This document shows positions 26,087-34,956 of a DNA stretch of 64,000 nt, piece by piece. Positions within the stretch are counted from its first letter, which is position 1; each line of letters starts with the position of its first letter. The DNA comes from Chryseobacterium sp. Bi04 (lineage in GTDB: Bacteria > Bacteroidota > Bacteroidia > Flavobacteriales > Weeksellaceae), in assembly GCF_918698085.1 (NCBI RefSeq), contig NZ_CAKKLP010000005.1:1-64000 (forward strand). The letters run 5' to 3'. The position numbers were made by a program, and so were the translations under genes. The notes below the pieces were generated by a model, which did no database searches, was not told where the DNA came from, and saw only the letters and a program-made list of their open reading frames with translations.

Positions 26087-27024
26087 AGCTGATTTTCATT
26101 AATCGTTTTAAAATTCTGCTGGGCAAATTCAGCGATTTCATTAATTGCGGATTGTGTTTCATCCAATACTTCTCCCATATGCATAAATCCATGAACCATA
26201 TCGTTATAAAGGCTTTTTTTGACAGCAATACCTGCATTTTCCATGTTGCCGGCAAGCTGCTTTCCATCATCAATCAACGGATCGTGTTCTGCTAAAATAA
26301 TCAGTGTGGGTGGAGTCTTTTTAAAATTTTCCAATAAAACAGGGATTGCCAAAGGATTGTTGGCCTGATCTTCAGGAAGATACCAGTTCCACGCCTGTAT
26401 TCCTCCTTCTTTATTTAAAACAGGGCCGTTTTCGTACACTTTCCAGGAATTGGAAGTGAATGTATTGTCTGCAGCAGGGTAAATTAATACCTGAAACTTC
26501 AGCAGCGCTCCTACCTCCGTTGAAACAGCTGCTGCAAGTGCCCCTCCGGCACTGTCGCCTATAATTCCAATTTGATTTTGATCGATTCCTAAAGAATCAG
26601 CATGGTCTGCCACCCATTTTACAGCATCAATAGTATCATTAAGTCCCGCAGGAAAAGGATGCTCAGGAGCAAGACGGTAATCTACAAAAATAATGACAGA
26701 ACCGGTTTTATTGGCTAGCTTACGGGCAACAGCATCGTGAGTTTCATATCCTCCGGCAATAAACCAACCCCCGTGTACATAAATAATGGCGGATGATTTC
26801 TGAGCTGTTTTTCCCTTAGGGCGATAAATACGGATGGGAATCTGATAATTTTCCTTCGGAATATTCAATTCTTCAATCATAGTCACGATTTCCTTTTTCC
26901 CGCTAAGCTGAAGCGTCATTGTTTCAAGGTATTTTCGGGTATCATCTAATGGGCTCTGGGCATTAAATGACTGTATCTTTTCTAATTGATTTAAAATCCG
27001 ATTGATTTGTGGTGTAAACTGCAT
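26083..27024 (-). CDS. alpha/beta-hydrolase, hormone-sensitive-lipase family
   Basis: The 313-residue cytosolic esterase has the oxyanion motif YVHGGWF, the nucleophile elbow GDSAGGALA, the aspartate in LAEHDPLIDDG and the histidine in DMVHGFMH. These are the HSL-family signatures. Substrates in the family are short-chain esters. It is the first gene of a two-gene unit with an MFS transporter (4-bp overlap) and lies 158 bp from a divergent HxlR regulator. Confidence 0.9.
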   Translation of the reverse strand: MQFTPQINRILNQLEKIQSFNAQSPLDDTRKYLETMTLQLSGKKEIVTMIEELNIPKENYQIPIRIYRPKGKTAQKSSAIIYVHGGWFIAGGYETHDAVARKLANKTGSVIIFVDYRLAPEHPFPAGLNDTIDAVKWVADHADSLGIDQNQIGIIGDSAGGALAAAVSTEVGALLKFQVLIYPAADNTFTSNSWKVYENGPVLNKEGGIQAWNWYLPEDQANNPLAIPVLLENFKKTPPTLIILAEHDPLIDDGKQLAGNMENAGIAVKKSLYNDMVHGFMHMGEVLDETQSAINEIAEFAQQNFKTINENQL

Positions 27025-27110
27025 TGTTATTTAATTTTGAATTACATTATTTCAGCAGGGAACTGTAGCGCTATCATTCCTTTATTGCTGTGTTTTTCTC
27101 TTTGATGATA

Positions 27111-27152
27111 CAAAATTAAATTTCAAGCCTTACATTTGCACTGTATACAGTG
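27111..27152. promoter_or_regulatory. divergent promoter region with perfect palindrome, HxlR operator candidate
   Basis: CACTGTATACAGTG at 27139-27152 is a perfect 14-bp palindrome. It directly follows a plus-strand -7-like TACATTTG (27131-27138) and lies upstream of a minus-strand TAATTTTG (27118-27111). The site could control both the HxlR gene and the hydrolase/MFS unit. Confidence 0.6.
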
Positions 27153-27182
27153 AATTGTACGGTACTAACAAATTTGTAAGTA

Positions 27183-27554
27183 ATGGGAAAAATAAAAGAA
27201 AATTCAACCAATAATATCAACAGGCAGTATATTCATGAATGTGATCTCACCTATGCTGTTTGTAAGATTGGAGGAAGATGGAAACTTCTGATTCTGGATA
27301 AGCTTAAAGACGGAAAACTGCGTTTCAGTGAACTTCGGAAATCAATTTCAGGAATAACAGAAAGGATGCTTACCCTGCAGCTGAGAGAACTGGAGAAAGA
27401 AGGCTTATTAAAAAGAACAGTTCATGCCGAGGTACCACCCCGAGTAGATTACGAACTCACTGATATTGCCAGAGAGCTTATCCCTATCTGGAACGAGCTA
27501 AGTAAATGGGGAGGAAAACATCGGGAATTGCTACAGGAACAGGTAGAAGTTTAG
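27183..27554 (+). CDS. HxlR-family transcriptional regulator
   Basis: The 123-residue winged-helix protein has the HxlR signature CDLTYAVCKIGGRWKLLILDKL followed by LRFSELRKSISGITERMLTLQLRELEKEGLL and the wing VPPRVDYELT. HxlR proteins are dimeric sensors of reactive electrophiles or oxidants; Cys20 and Cys27 are candidates for redox sensing. It is divergent from the hydrolase/MFS unit with a perfect palindrome between them. Confidence 0.92.
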   Translation: MGKIKENSTNNINRQYIHECDLTYAVCKIGGRWKLLILDKLKDGKLRFSELRKSISGITERMLTLQLRELEKEGLLKRTVHAEVPPRVDYELTDIARELIPIWNELSKWGGKHRELLQEQVEV

Positions 27555-27602
27555 GAATAGCTTTATATCACAGGATAGTATAGAACTTCTTCTTATAAAA
27601 AC

Positions 27603-27636
27603 AAAATCTCTAATCAATATTGATCAGCGATTTTTT
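27603..27636. terminator. bidirectional terminator between convergent genes
   Basis: An imperfect hairpin around ATCAATATTGAT has flanking AAAATC and GATTTTTT arms, giving T-runs on both strands. It lies between the HxlR gene and the convergent MFS gene. Confidence 0.6.
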
Positions 27637-27656
27637 ATTATTGTATGAGTGTGATC

Positions 27657-28841
27657 TCAGTTTTTGTTGACTCTTTGACAAAAGAGGATATGGGCAATCA
27701 GTGCTAAAACGCCAAAGGTTGTTCCTACAAAACAAACCCCTGCCCACTGTGCTTTCTGCCATGCAACAGAAGCCAGCCAGGTACCTAATGATCCTCCAAT
27801 GAAATAAGAAACCATATACACCGTATTGAGTCTGTTGACAGCATTGGATTTTATCAAAAAGTAATTGGTTTGGTTCATAATATGGCTGGACTGTACCCCT
27901 AGGTCTACAAGAATTACTCCTACAATCAGTCCCCAATAGGTTTCTCCGGCAAAATAGGTAAACCCCCAGCTTCCAATGACAATCAATAACGAATACAGTA
28001 TAATCCGGTTGAGATCCAGATATTTTTGCAACTTTCCTACTTTCGCAGCTGCCAATGCGCCTACCGCTCCTGCCAGTCCGAAACTTCCTACCACTGAAGA
28101 GCCAGCATTAAAAGGCGGCTTTTCCATATGAAAAACCAAAGTAGTAAACAAAGCACACATAGACCCGAAAGCCATTGCTCCCCGGAATGACGCCAGCTGA
28201 AGAATAGGCTGTGTTTTGGCAAGATGAGCCACAGAACGCATCAGTTCTTTATAAGTGCCTTTGAAATTCGGATGCAGTTCCGGAAGCATTTTATAAACAG
28301 CCACCCAAACTAAAATCATTAAGCCTGCTGCAATTCCAAACATAGCTCTCCATCCCCAGACTTCCCCTACAATTCCGCCCACAAAACGGGAAAGTAGAAT
28401 TCCTAATAACAGACCGGACATTACAAGCCCGATATTGCCAGCTTTCTCCTTATCTGATGATAGCTCTGCCGCAATGGGAACAAATAGCTGCGGGATAACA
28501 GATGTTGCTCCGATCAGTAGACTGGCTGCGTATAGCATCCATAACTGTGTGGCAAAAGTCATCCATAACAGGGATCCAAAAACAAGAAATAGATCAATTA
28601 AAATCAGTTTTTTACGGTAAAATTTATCTCCCAATGGGACAAGCAACAATAATCCCAGCGCATACCCAATCTGGGTAAGTACCGAGATCCTGCTCGCTGC
28701 ACTTTCCGAAACATTAAGATCTTCAGAAATAAGGGCCAGCAAAGGCTGGTTATAGTAATTATTAGCTACCACAAGCCCGGAAATAATGGCCATCAGCCAG
28801 ATTACAGTCCTTGAAATACCGTTAGAAGCGTTCTCCTGCAT
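27657..28841 (-). CDS. MFS transporter (YybF/sugar-efflux-like)
   Basis: The 394-residue protein has 12 helices and the motif-A loop LLLVPLGDKFYRKKLILID near residue 75. The family exports drugs or metabolites. A frame 34 residues longer opens at 28943, but its extra N-terminus is hydrophilic. A minus-strand TACCTTTG promoter element (28938-28931) also lies inside it, so the ATG at 28841 (MQENASNGIS) is preferred. It is divergent from an NrtR-like regulator. Its substrate is unknown. Confidence 0.82.
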   Translation of the reverse strand: MQENASNGISRTVIWLMAIISGLVVANNYYNQPLLALISEDLNVSESAASRISVLTQIGYALGLLLLVPLGDKFYRKKLILIDLFLVFGSLLWMTFATQLWMLYAASLLIGATSVIPQLFVPIAAELSSDKEKAGNIGLVMSGLLLGILLSRFVGGIVGEVWGWRAMFGIAAGLMILVWVAVYKMLPELHPNFKGTYKELMRSVAHLAKTQPILQLASFRGAMAFGSMCALFTTLVFHMEKPPFNAGSSVVGSFGLAGAVGALAAAKVGKLQKYLDLNRIILYSLLIVIGSWGFTYFAGETYWGLIVGVILVDLGVQSSHIMNQTNYFLIKSNAVNRLNTVYMVSYFIGGSLGTWLASVAWQKAQWAGVCFVGTTFGVLALIAHILFCQRVNKN

Positions 28842-29022
28842 ATTACAAATAAAATTAGAGTGGGTAGAAAATGATTTCGAATGATGGAGCCTGTCAGATC
28901 CGTCAGAAATATATTCTTTTTTTAAGAGTTCAAAGGTAGTCATTTTAATACAAGGAAATCATCTATTTAATCTGTCGGTGTAATAGATGATTTTTCTCAA
29001 AACTGCCTTTAATAAAGTATTT

Positions 29023-29055
29023 TTGAAGTATCAATCTGTTTTTATCTTACATTTG
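29023..29055 (+). promoter_or_regulatory. Bacteroidota-type promoter for the NrtR-like gene
   Basis: TTG at 29023-29025, a 22-bp spacer and TACATTTG at 29048-29055, 16 bp before the ATG, match the TTG-N17/23-TAnnTTTG pattern. Confidence 0.6.
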
Positions 29056-29071
29056 CCATACACACTTATTT

Positions 29072-29830
29072 ATGAATGATATCGATTCTAAAGGGCAGAT
29101 TCTAAAACGGTCTGCAGAAGCAAAAGAAATTTACCTCCCTCACCTTTCAGCGGATCCTGTTATTTTTGGTTTTGATCAGAATGAGCTGAAAGTTTTGCTG
29201 GCAAAAATGAATTATAAAAAACAATGGCTTCTTCCCGGAGGATATGTACGTAAGGATGAAGATCTGGATGAAGCCGTACTCAGAATCCTGGAATCCCGGA
29301 CAGGTATAACCCATGTTTTTCTTGAAGAATTCGGGGTCTTCGGAAAGAAAAACAGAAGTGAGTCTTATTTTGAAGATTTTGATGACAGTCTTTTCCAGAA
29401 ACAGCGGTTTATTTCGGTGGGCTATTATGCCCTGTACCACTCTTCTGAAATCAATCCGGTTGCTGACGAAATGAGTGAAACCTGTGAATGGATTTATTTA
29501 AGGCAGCTTCAGGAAATTGAGCTTGCTATGGATCACCGGGAAATCATTGAAAAGGCACTGCTGACTCTCAGGGAAAAAATTTCCTATAAACCTATCGGAT
29601 ATAATCTGCTTCCTGAAAAGTTTACCCTTCCCGAACTGCAAAAACTCTATGAAGCGATATTGGGTAAAACACTTAATCGCGGAAACTTTTACAGAAAGAT
29701 TAAAAACTTAGGCATATTAAGAAAACTAGAAGAACAAAGACGTGGAGGAGCCCACAAATCTCCTGACCTTTATTCTTTTGATCAGGAAAACTATACAAAA
29801 GCGTTGAAAAATGGATTGAATAACTGGTAG
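29072..29830 (+). CDS. NrtR-like regulator (Nudix-fold domain plus winged helix)
   Basis: The 252-residue protein has an N-terminal Nudix fold (about 25-165) and a C-terminal winged helix (about 170-240) of the NrtR type. The Nudix box is degenerate: after LLPGGYVRKDED come LDEAVLRILESRTGI, lacking the REUxEE metal-binding core. It should therefore bind but not hydrolyse its ligand. NrtR members respond to ADP-ribose or sugar-linked effectors. It is divergent from an MFS transporter and followed after 83 bp by an MBL hydrolase; either may be its target. Confidence 0.85.
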   Translation: MNDIDSKGQILKRSAEAKEIYLPHLSADPVIFGFDQNELKVLLAKMNYKKQWLLPGGYVRKDEDLDEAVLRILESRTGITHVFLEEFGVFGKKNRSESYFEDFDDSLFQKQRFISVGYYALYHSSEINPVADEMSETCEWIYLRQLQEIELAMDHREIIEKALLTLREKISYKPIGYNLLPEKFTLPELQKLYEAILGKTLNRGNFYRKIKNLGILRKLEEQRRGGAHKSPDLYSFDQENYTKALKNGLNNW

Positions 29831-29913
29831 ATCATCTGTACGATTGCTTTTGTTGATGATCCTGATTGATGAAAAACCTTTGAACTTTTAGAAATATTGA
29901 AGAAATTTGCATC

Positions 29914-30645
29914 ATGAAAATCATTCCCCTCAAAGAAGGTAATTTCTCAGCAAGCAAAACAAAAGATTTCAGTCTTTTAACATCAGAAAATTTTGATACG
30001 GCCAAAGGGATCAAAATGTCTGTACAGCCTTTTCTGATTATCACGGAAAATGACTATATCCTTCTGGATACTGGTATTGGATGGAAAAATGAGAATGAAG
30101 TCACTGTTGTTTCTGAAATCCTGAATAGAGAAAATATCAAACCGGAACAGGTTACAAAAGTACTGCTCTCCCATCTCCATAAAGACCATATAGAAGGTGC
30201 TGTAACAGCTACGGATTATGGTTTTGAACCTACCTTTCCGAATGCTGAAATTTACATTCAAAAGCGTGAGCTGGATTTTGCCATGGAGAATAAAGGGAAT
30301 CCTTCTTTCGATTTCGGGATCCTGGAAAAACTGATCCAATTTCCTAATATTGTATGGATGCATGAAGATAAAGGGCAGATTACCGATGAGATAGCGTACG
30401 AAGTGGTTGGCGGTCATACCCCTTTTATGCAGGTTTTCTGGATCCGGGAAAACGGAGAAACGGCTTTTTACGGTGCTGATGATCTTCCCCAGGCCTCCTA
30501 TTTAAAATATCACCTGGCTTACAAAAGTGATTTCGACGGCAGAAAGGCAATGGAGTTAAGGCTTACATGGGAAAAAGAAGCAAAAGAAAACCGTTGGAAA
30601 ATACTCCTTTACCATGATCTGGACAAAGCTATTATAGAAATTTAA
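29914..30645 (+). CDS. MBL-fold metallo-hydrolase (lactonase-like)
   Basis: A 243-residue metallo-beta-lactamase-fold protein with the metal motif HLHKDH in LLSHLHKDHIEGAV, an aspartate in YGADD, and histidines in VVGGHTPF and LLYHDLD. There is no signal peptide. The size and motif fit the quorum-quenching lactonase/glyoxalase-II-like group, but the substrate cannot be given. A hairpin immediately behind the stop ends the transcript and also serves the convergent small regulator. Confidence 0.82.
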   Translation: MKIIPLKEGNFSASKTKDFSLLTSENFDTAKGIKMSVQPFLIITENDYILLDTGIGWKNENEVTVVSEILNRENIKPEQVTKVLLSHLHKDHIEGAVTATDYGFEPTFPNAEIYIQKRELDFAMENKGNPSFDFGILEKLIQFPNIVWMHEDKGQITDEIAYEVVGGHTPFMQVFWIRENGETAFYGADDLPQASYLKYHLAYKSDFDGRKAMELRLTWEKEAKENRWKILLYHDLDKAIIEI

Positions 30646-30656
30646 GTTCAAAAAAA

Positions 30657-30684
30657 AAATGGTTTAAATTTCATTAAACCATTT
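30657..30684 (-). terminator. terminator overlapping the end of the LuxR-type gene
   Basis: Arms AAATGGTTTAA and TTAAACCATTT enclose a 6-nt loop. On the minus strand the stem is followed by a run of T, and the stop codon at 30664-30666 lies inside the stem. Confidence 0.75.
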
Positions 30685-31005
30685 ATAAATATCAAGCTCA
30701 GAAGGAATATTGAGTTTCTTTCTGATCCTGTTTTTCCTGTTTTGTATTGCTTTTGGAGTAACAAATATACATGTGGCTATTTCTTTTGTCGTCATATTAA
30801 GCTTCAGGTAAATACAAAAAATAGCTTCAGAATTTTTAAGGCCAGGCTGTATAGCAGACAATTTTTCGAAAAAATCAGGATAGACTAACCTGAACTTACT
30901 AAGTAAACGAGGAGAGTTTGCTTTAGCAAGTGCCATAATTTCGTCTTCTACAAGAATCTTCTGATTCAAATCCTCTAAATTGGATTCAGGTTTTTTGTTT
31001 TTCAT
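30664..31005 (-). CDS. small LuxR-type helix-turn-helix protein
   Basis: The 113-residue protein has a hydrophilic helical N-terminus and a C-terminal LuxR/GerE-type HTH (LNMTTKEIATCIFVTPKAIQNRKNRIRKKLNI). This HTH resembles the one at the end of long Bacteroidota TPR-LuxR regulators, but no TPR or receiver domain is present. It may be a truncated or stand-alone regulator. The region upstream (31006-31603) is non-coding. Confidence 0.7.
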   Translation of the reverse strand: MKNKKPESNLEDLNQKILVEDEIMALAKANSPRLLSKFRLVYPDFFEKLSAIQPGLKNSEAIFCIYLKLNMTTKEIATCIFVTPKAIQNRKNRIRKKLNIPSELDIYKWFNEI

Positions 31006-31603
31006 AGTACGTTCTCATCTCTACTAAAGTCTGATGCAGCATTATTGTATGCATCAGTACAATATCTTTTTCTCTTATCAATTTCTGTTTTTACCATTCA
31101 GTACAGAAATTAAATAATTTTATGTATTAAAAGTTTTATTCTTTTTTCTAAATACAATTCAATAACAGCAATTATATTTTACCAGTATTGAGCTATCATG
31201 TTAAAATATTACACATATAGGATTACTATCATTTTTATACAGAGCAAAGAAAGAAAAAATGATTAAAATTCTATTAAAACAGTGTACCACATACATACCA
31301 CGTTATGTTTTTAAGCAAAATATCATAACCGCTTTCATCAGGCGGTTTACCATTGTTTATGTCTCTTTATTTTAACATAATGTAAAAGTAGCAGATTCTT
31401 TGTTCACTTTTTATGATCCTGATCAATACCTTTCAATTTATTGATTTCATAAAAATGAATATTTGTGGTAGATATATGGTACCACATGGTGATAAAAACA
31501 AATAAAATAGATGTTTCTTTATTTTTTTTAAATGCAGCATTCCTGTTATCTATAAAAAGGTATTTAGGAATATTTTGAAGTTTAATCAGCTATAGTCACG
31601 AAT
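31006..31603. other. 598-bp gene-free region with inverted repeats
   Basis: No coding frame is supported. It holds a small hairpin AACCGC-N10-GCGGTT around 31328-31350, not followed by a clean T-run, and a dyad GTGGTA-N9-TACCAC at 31465-31485 whose centre also contains TGGTACCA. The latter lies 120 bp upstream of a Crp-like gene and could be an operator. TACCAC also occurs twice near 31284-31300. Confidence 0.4.
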
Positions 31604-32197
31604 ATGATCAATGAAGATTTATTAACTTTTTTTGGAGCCGAAATAATAAACTATAAAGCGGGAGATCTCATTTTCCGTGAGCAGGAATATCCGATGTATT
31701 ATTATCAGATTGAAAAAGGAAAAATTAAGCTTAACAACTATACTGAAGACGGAAAAGAATTTATTCAGAACCTATTTTCTGACGGCCACAGTTTTGGTGA
31801 GTCACTGTTATTTGTAGACCGTCCTTATCCTATGAACGCCGTAGCCATGGAAAAATCCTCTATCTTCAAAATGTCCAGAGAAAAGTTTTTAAGTTTAATA
31901 AGGGGCAATCCTGAGATTTCGCTGAATATTTATCAATGTCTTGCGGAAAGGATGTATTATAAATATATTATGCTTTACAATCTCTCTTTTCAAAGCCCCG
32001 TTTCAAAATTAAAATTGCTGCTGGATTACCTGAAAAGTTATCACGATGATAAAGCAGCCTATTCATTTCAGGTACCGCTTACCCGTCAACAGCTTGCCTC
32101 GCTTACCGGATTATGTGTAGAAACTGTTATACGTACCATCAAGCAAATGGAAAAAGATAATATTGTAAAGATTGAGAAAAGAAAAATCTATTATTAG
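31604..32197 (+). CDS. Crp/Fnr-family regulator
   Basis: The 197-residue protein has an N-terminal cNMP-type jelly roll (YKAGDLIFREQEYPMYYYQIEKGKIKL, GHSFGESLLF) and a C-terminal winged helix (PLTRQQLASLTGLCVETVIRTIKQMEKDNIV). The GE-S/L phosphate-cassette region is partly kept (FGESLLFVDRPYPM). No Fe-S cysteines are present. It is monocistronic, and no target is evident in the neighbourhood. Confidence 0.87.
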   Translation: MINEDLLTFFGAEIINYKAGDLIFREQEYPMYYYQIEKGKIKLNNYTEDGKEFIQNLFSDGHSFGESLLFVDRPYPMNAVAMEKSSIFKMSREKFLSLIRGNPEISLNIYQCLAERMYYKYIMLYNLSFQSPVSKLKLLLDYLKSYHDDKAAYSFQVPLTRQQLASLTGLCVETVIRTIKQMEKDNIVKIEKRKIYY

Positions 32198-32267
32198 GAA
32201 AGAAAACATCTATAAGAAGCTTCCTTTCCCTTAAATCAACTGAGTAGTCTGGGTGTAAAGACTGTTC

Positions 32268-32894
32268 TTACAGGTCAAGCTGTCTTTGAAATTCCTCTAT
32301 ATATTTTGCAAGATGAATACCGTCTGCCAACCCATGATGTGCCTCAACAGATACCGGCATGTATTTTTTTCCATCGCGGATATTAAATTTTCCAAAAGCA
32401 ACCTTCGGAACCGATTCTGTTGTATTAAAATCTGTAGGATGTAAAATAGCGGTGAAAGAATTCCATGGAATAGTCGTATGCCTTACATGATCTTTTCCCA
32501 GCCTTTCATTGCTTAACCGAAGCCCTGATGATTGATGTACTCCTTTTATTTCTTCCTGCAGGGCAGCATTGAAAATTTCAAAATCTTCCGAAAAATGAGT
32601 AAAAGAAAAGCCAAAAGTACCGTCAGGCCTCCCAATAGTACTTCCCGCATGAACTGTATCAAACTGAATGACCTCTCCCTCTACTATTCTAAGCTTTAAT
32701 TCTTCAACTGTATTGATAGCAACCATAGATTTATGGTAATAATAAGCGAAGAAAGAATACCCGTTTTCTTTAGCCGTTTCATAGGCTTTTGTGCAATCTA
32801 CCTCCGTTGTAAAGCCAAGGTACGGACTTGCCATACCTGAAAAAAATTCAAAATGCTCCTTTCTGTTCCAACTTTCAATATCGACGATCTTCAT
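32268..32894 (-). CDS. chloramphenicol acetyltransferase-like (CatA-type) O-acyltransferase
   Basis: The 208-residue protein has the CAT fold with the catalytic motif HHGLADG near residue 187 (usual HHxxxDG) and the conserved N-terminal segment beginning IESWNRKEHFEFF. CatA enzymes acetylate chloramphenicol as trimers, but many chromosomal relatives in Bacteroidota have no proven resistance role. Resistance therefore should not be assumed. It is convergent with the Crp-like gene and divergent from the PPC-domain gene. Confidence 0.88.
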   Translation of the reverse strand: MKIVDIESWNRKEHFEFFSGMASPYLGFTTEVDCTKAYETAKENGYSFFAYYYHKSMVAINTVEELKLRIVEGEVIQFDTVHAGSTIGRPDGTFGFSFTHFSEDFEIFNAALQEEIKGVHQSSGLRLSNERLGKDHVRHTTIPWNSFTAILHPTDFNTTESVPKVAFGKFNIRDGKKYMPVSVEAHHGLADGIHLAKYIEEFQRQLDL

Positions 32895-33029
32895 TTATTT
32901 TTTATTTGCTGCAAATTTCAGAAAGTTTCTCGGTTTTTAAAAATTTCCTGTGAAAAATATAATAAAAACTTATTCGGTAAAGTTCCCTGGTTGGTTAATT
33001 TTTTGCTTCAGAATAAGAAAAATAAGATC

Positions 33030-33485
33030 ATGGATATCCACAACGTAAAAGGAACTCATTGGTCAGCCAGAAAAGTTGATCATATTTATATTGTAAGCCT
33101 TAAAAACCATTCTAAAATTGTTGAAACTTTAACAGATTTTGTACGGGACCAGAATATTCAGACAGGAGAAATTACAGGAATAGGAGCTGTAAGTGAGGCT
33201 ACCCTTCGTTTCTTTAATCCTTCAACAAAAAATTATGTTGATACAACTTTTAAAGAACAAATGGAAGTAACCAATATTTCAGGAAATGTTGCTGAAATAG
33301 AAGAAAAACTCACCCTTCACCTCCATATTACCCTGGGGAGAGAAGATTATACGGCTCTTGCCGGCCATCTGTTAGAAGCAACTATTCAGGGGGCTGCAGA
33401 ATTTATTTTTTACCCGCTGTCTACCAGGGTAGTAAAAGTTAGAAATCAAGAAATAGGGATTAACCTCTATGATTTTGAGAAATAA
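33030..33485 (+). CDS. PPC-domain (DUF296) protein
   Basis: The 151-residue protein is a single PPC/DUF296 domain: VSLKNHSKIVETLTDFVRDQNI, the ITGIGAVSEATLRFF core and the HLHITLGREDYTALAGHLLEA metal/hexamer segment with histidines. A frame 59 residues longer opens inside the divergent CAT gene; the ATG at 33030 fits the family start. Bacterial PPC proteins form trimers; their biochemical role is not settled. Confidence 0.85.
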   Translation: MDIHNVKGTHWSARKVDHIYIVSLKNHSKIVETLTDFVRDQNIQTGEITGIGAVSEATLRFFNPSTKNYVDTTFKEQMEVTNISGNVAEIEEKLTLHLHITLGREDYTALAGHLLEATIQGAAEFIFYPLSTRVVKVRNQEIGINLYDFEK

Positions 33486-33646
33486 GTTGCCAGTTGTTGC
33501 TGACAGTATTATTTGATGAAATATTATTTGAGGTTTGAGGCTCTGCTTGAGATTATCTAAACAGATTATCTTCAGCACGGCATGGCGATCTTAATTTGAG
33601 GCGATGTCTGATATGTTTAAAGCAGAAAAATGATCCCTTACTATAG

Positions 33647-33677
33647 AAAAAGGAGCGATTATTCCCGCTCCCTTTTT
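33647..33677. terminator. bidirectional terminator
   Basis: Hairpin AAAAAGGAGCG / CGCTCCCTTTTT with an 8-nt loop lies between the PPC gene and the convergent AraC gene. Confidence 0.8.
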
Positions 33678-33728
33678 ATATTGCTGTGTCTTTTAACAAT
33701 AGAATTTTCACCATCATTTTATTTTAAG

Positions 33729-34532
33729 CTAAACTTCAGATGTTGTCTTCCCGTATTTTTTTTTAAAGGAATAATAAAAATGGGAAAGATTTTCAAAACC
33801 AAGATCCAGATAGATATCTGATGGCTTCTTTTGTTTGTACCTGATCAGATAATACGCTTCTTCCAGTCTTTTTTCCTTGAGCCATTGTTTGGGTGTTTTA
33901 CTGAAAGTTTTATTAAAATCTCTCTTAAATCCTGAGAGACTTCGCCCTGTAAGCTTGGCAAAAGCCTCTACAGAGACGTTGAACATGAAATTTTTATTCA
34001 TAAATTCTTTCAGGTCGATCTTATGAGGTTCTGAAAAATCAAACAGCAAATTCTTAAAATCCGGATTGCTTTGTAAAATAAGCTCTATAGCTTCCCTGAT
34101 CTTTAAAATAGCAAGTCTCAGCGTCACTTCTTTTGTTTTATCAACATACGGAAGAAGAGACTGAAAATAACCTCTGAAAAAATCATCCGGTTCAAAAAAT
34201 AATCTTTGATTACCCGCAAACGGAACATCCATAACAATTTTATTTTCTGTAGCATATTGCCGCAATGTTTCAAGATCAAGGGTAATTGATATAAACTGAT
34301 ACTTCTCTTTTTCTGAAGGATATTTAATAGTTCTGATCAATTGATTTTTTCTGACCAGCACCACGGTATTTTCTTTAACAACAGTTTTTCCCTGATCATG
34401 AAAAGCATGCGTTTCTCCGGATATCTGAAATCCCAGAAAATGATCCGGAATAAATTCTTCATGTCCCCTGTACGTTTCAAAAGCACATGAATAAACCAGT
34501 TTATCAAAGATGATTTCAGAAGTATTCTCCAT
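33729..34532 (-). CDS. AraC-family transcriptional regulator
   Basis: The 267-residue protein has an N-terminal cupin-like sensor (FQISGETHAFHDQGKTVVKENTVV) and a C-terminal AraC double HTH (SVEAFAKLTGRSLSGFKRDFNKTF and LGFENLSHFYYSFKKKYGKTTSEV). The FKRDF-KTF motif is typical of the Bacteroidota group. It lies 18 bp downstream of the HbpS-like gene in the same direction, so it may be co-transcribed with the SDR and HbpS-like genes. Confidence 0.87.
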   Translation of the reverse strand: MENTSEIIFDKLVYSCAFETYRGHEEFIPDHFLGFQISGETHAFHDQGKTVVKENTVVLVRKNQLIRTIKYPSEKEKYQFISITLDLETLRQYATENKIVMDVPFAGNQRLFFEPDDFFRGYFQSLLPYVDKTKEVTLRLAILKIREAIELILQSNPDFKNLLFDFSEPHKIDLKEFMNKNFMFNVSVEAFAKLTGRSLSGFKRDFNKTFSKTPKQWLKEKRLEEAYYLIRYKQKKPSDIYLDLGFENLSHFYYSFKKKYGKTTSEV

Positions 34533-34550
34533 TGTACAAATATCTGAAAA

Positions 34551-34952
34551 TTAAGCGATACCGGAAGCGCCTGCCGTTGCAATCTCTTTATCCTGCTCGG
34601 GACTTCCGCCTGAAGAGCCGATTGCTCCGATAATTTCTCCCTGAGTATTTTTAATAACTACTCCTCCGCCAATTGTTAACAGTCCCCCATTAGAATTCAG
34701 CATTCCATAGCCATGCATGTCAGCTCCGGTAATAATACTGCCCATAATATCGCTGTCAACACCAAACATAACAGCAGTCTTTGCCTTTTTCACTGCAAAA
34801 TCAATCACCCCATATACACTGTCTAACCTTGCAAAAGAAACCAGATGTCCCCCGGTATCCACCACGGCAATGCTTACAGGAATATTCAGCGTTTTTGCTT
34901 TCCGGACAGCTGCTTTTAATGCTTTTTCTGCCAGATCATAACTGATTCCCAT
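34551..34952 (-). CDS. GlcG/HbpS-family haem-binding-like protein
   Basis: A 133-residue single-domain protein of the GlcG/HbpS (DUF336) family, with VSIAVVDTGGHLVSFARLDSV, GVINFAVKKAKTA-like and the glycine-rich GLLTIGGGVVIKNTQG ... GAIGSSGGSPEQD ending. There is no signal peptide. HbpS from Streptomyces binds haem; most relatives are uncharacterised. It is 4 bp downstream of the SDR gene and is clearly in the same unit. Confidence 0.88.
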   Translation of the reverse strand: MGISYDLAEKALKAAVRKAKTLNIPVSIAVVDTGGHLVSFARLDSVYGVIDFAVKKAKTAVMFGVDSDIMGSIITGADMHGYGMLNSNGGLLTIGGGVVIKNTQGEIIGAIGSSGGSPEQDKEIATAGASGIA

Positions 34953-34956
34953 ATGA

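Noticed and set aside
31328..31350. Intrinsic terminator in the 31-kb gap
   Set aside because: The stem is short, no T-run follows on either strand and no gene ends nearby.
32268..32894. Chloramphenicol resistance gene
   Set aside because: The fold and HHxxxDG motif are clear, but chromosomal CatA-like proteins of Bacteroidota are not proven to give resistance; only the family is claimed.
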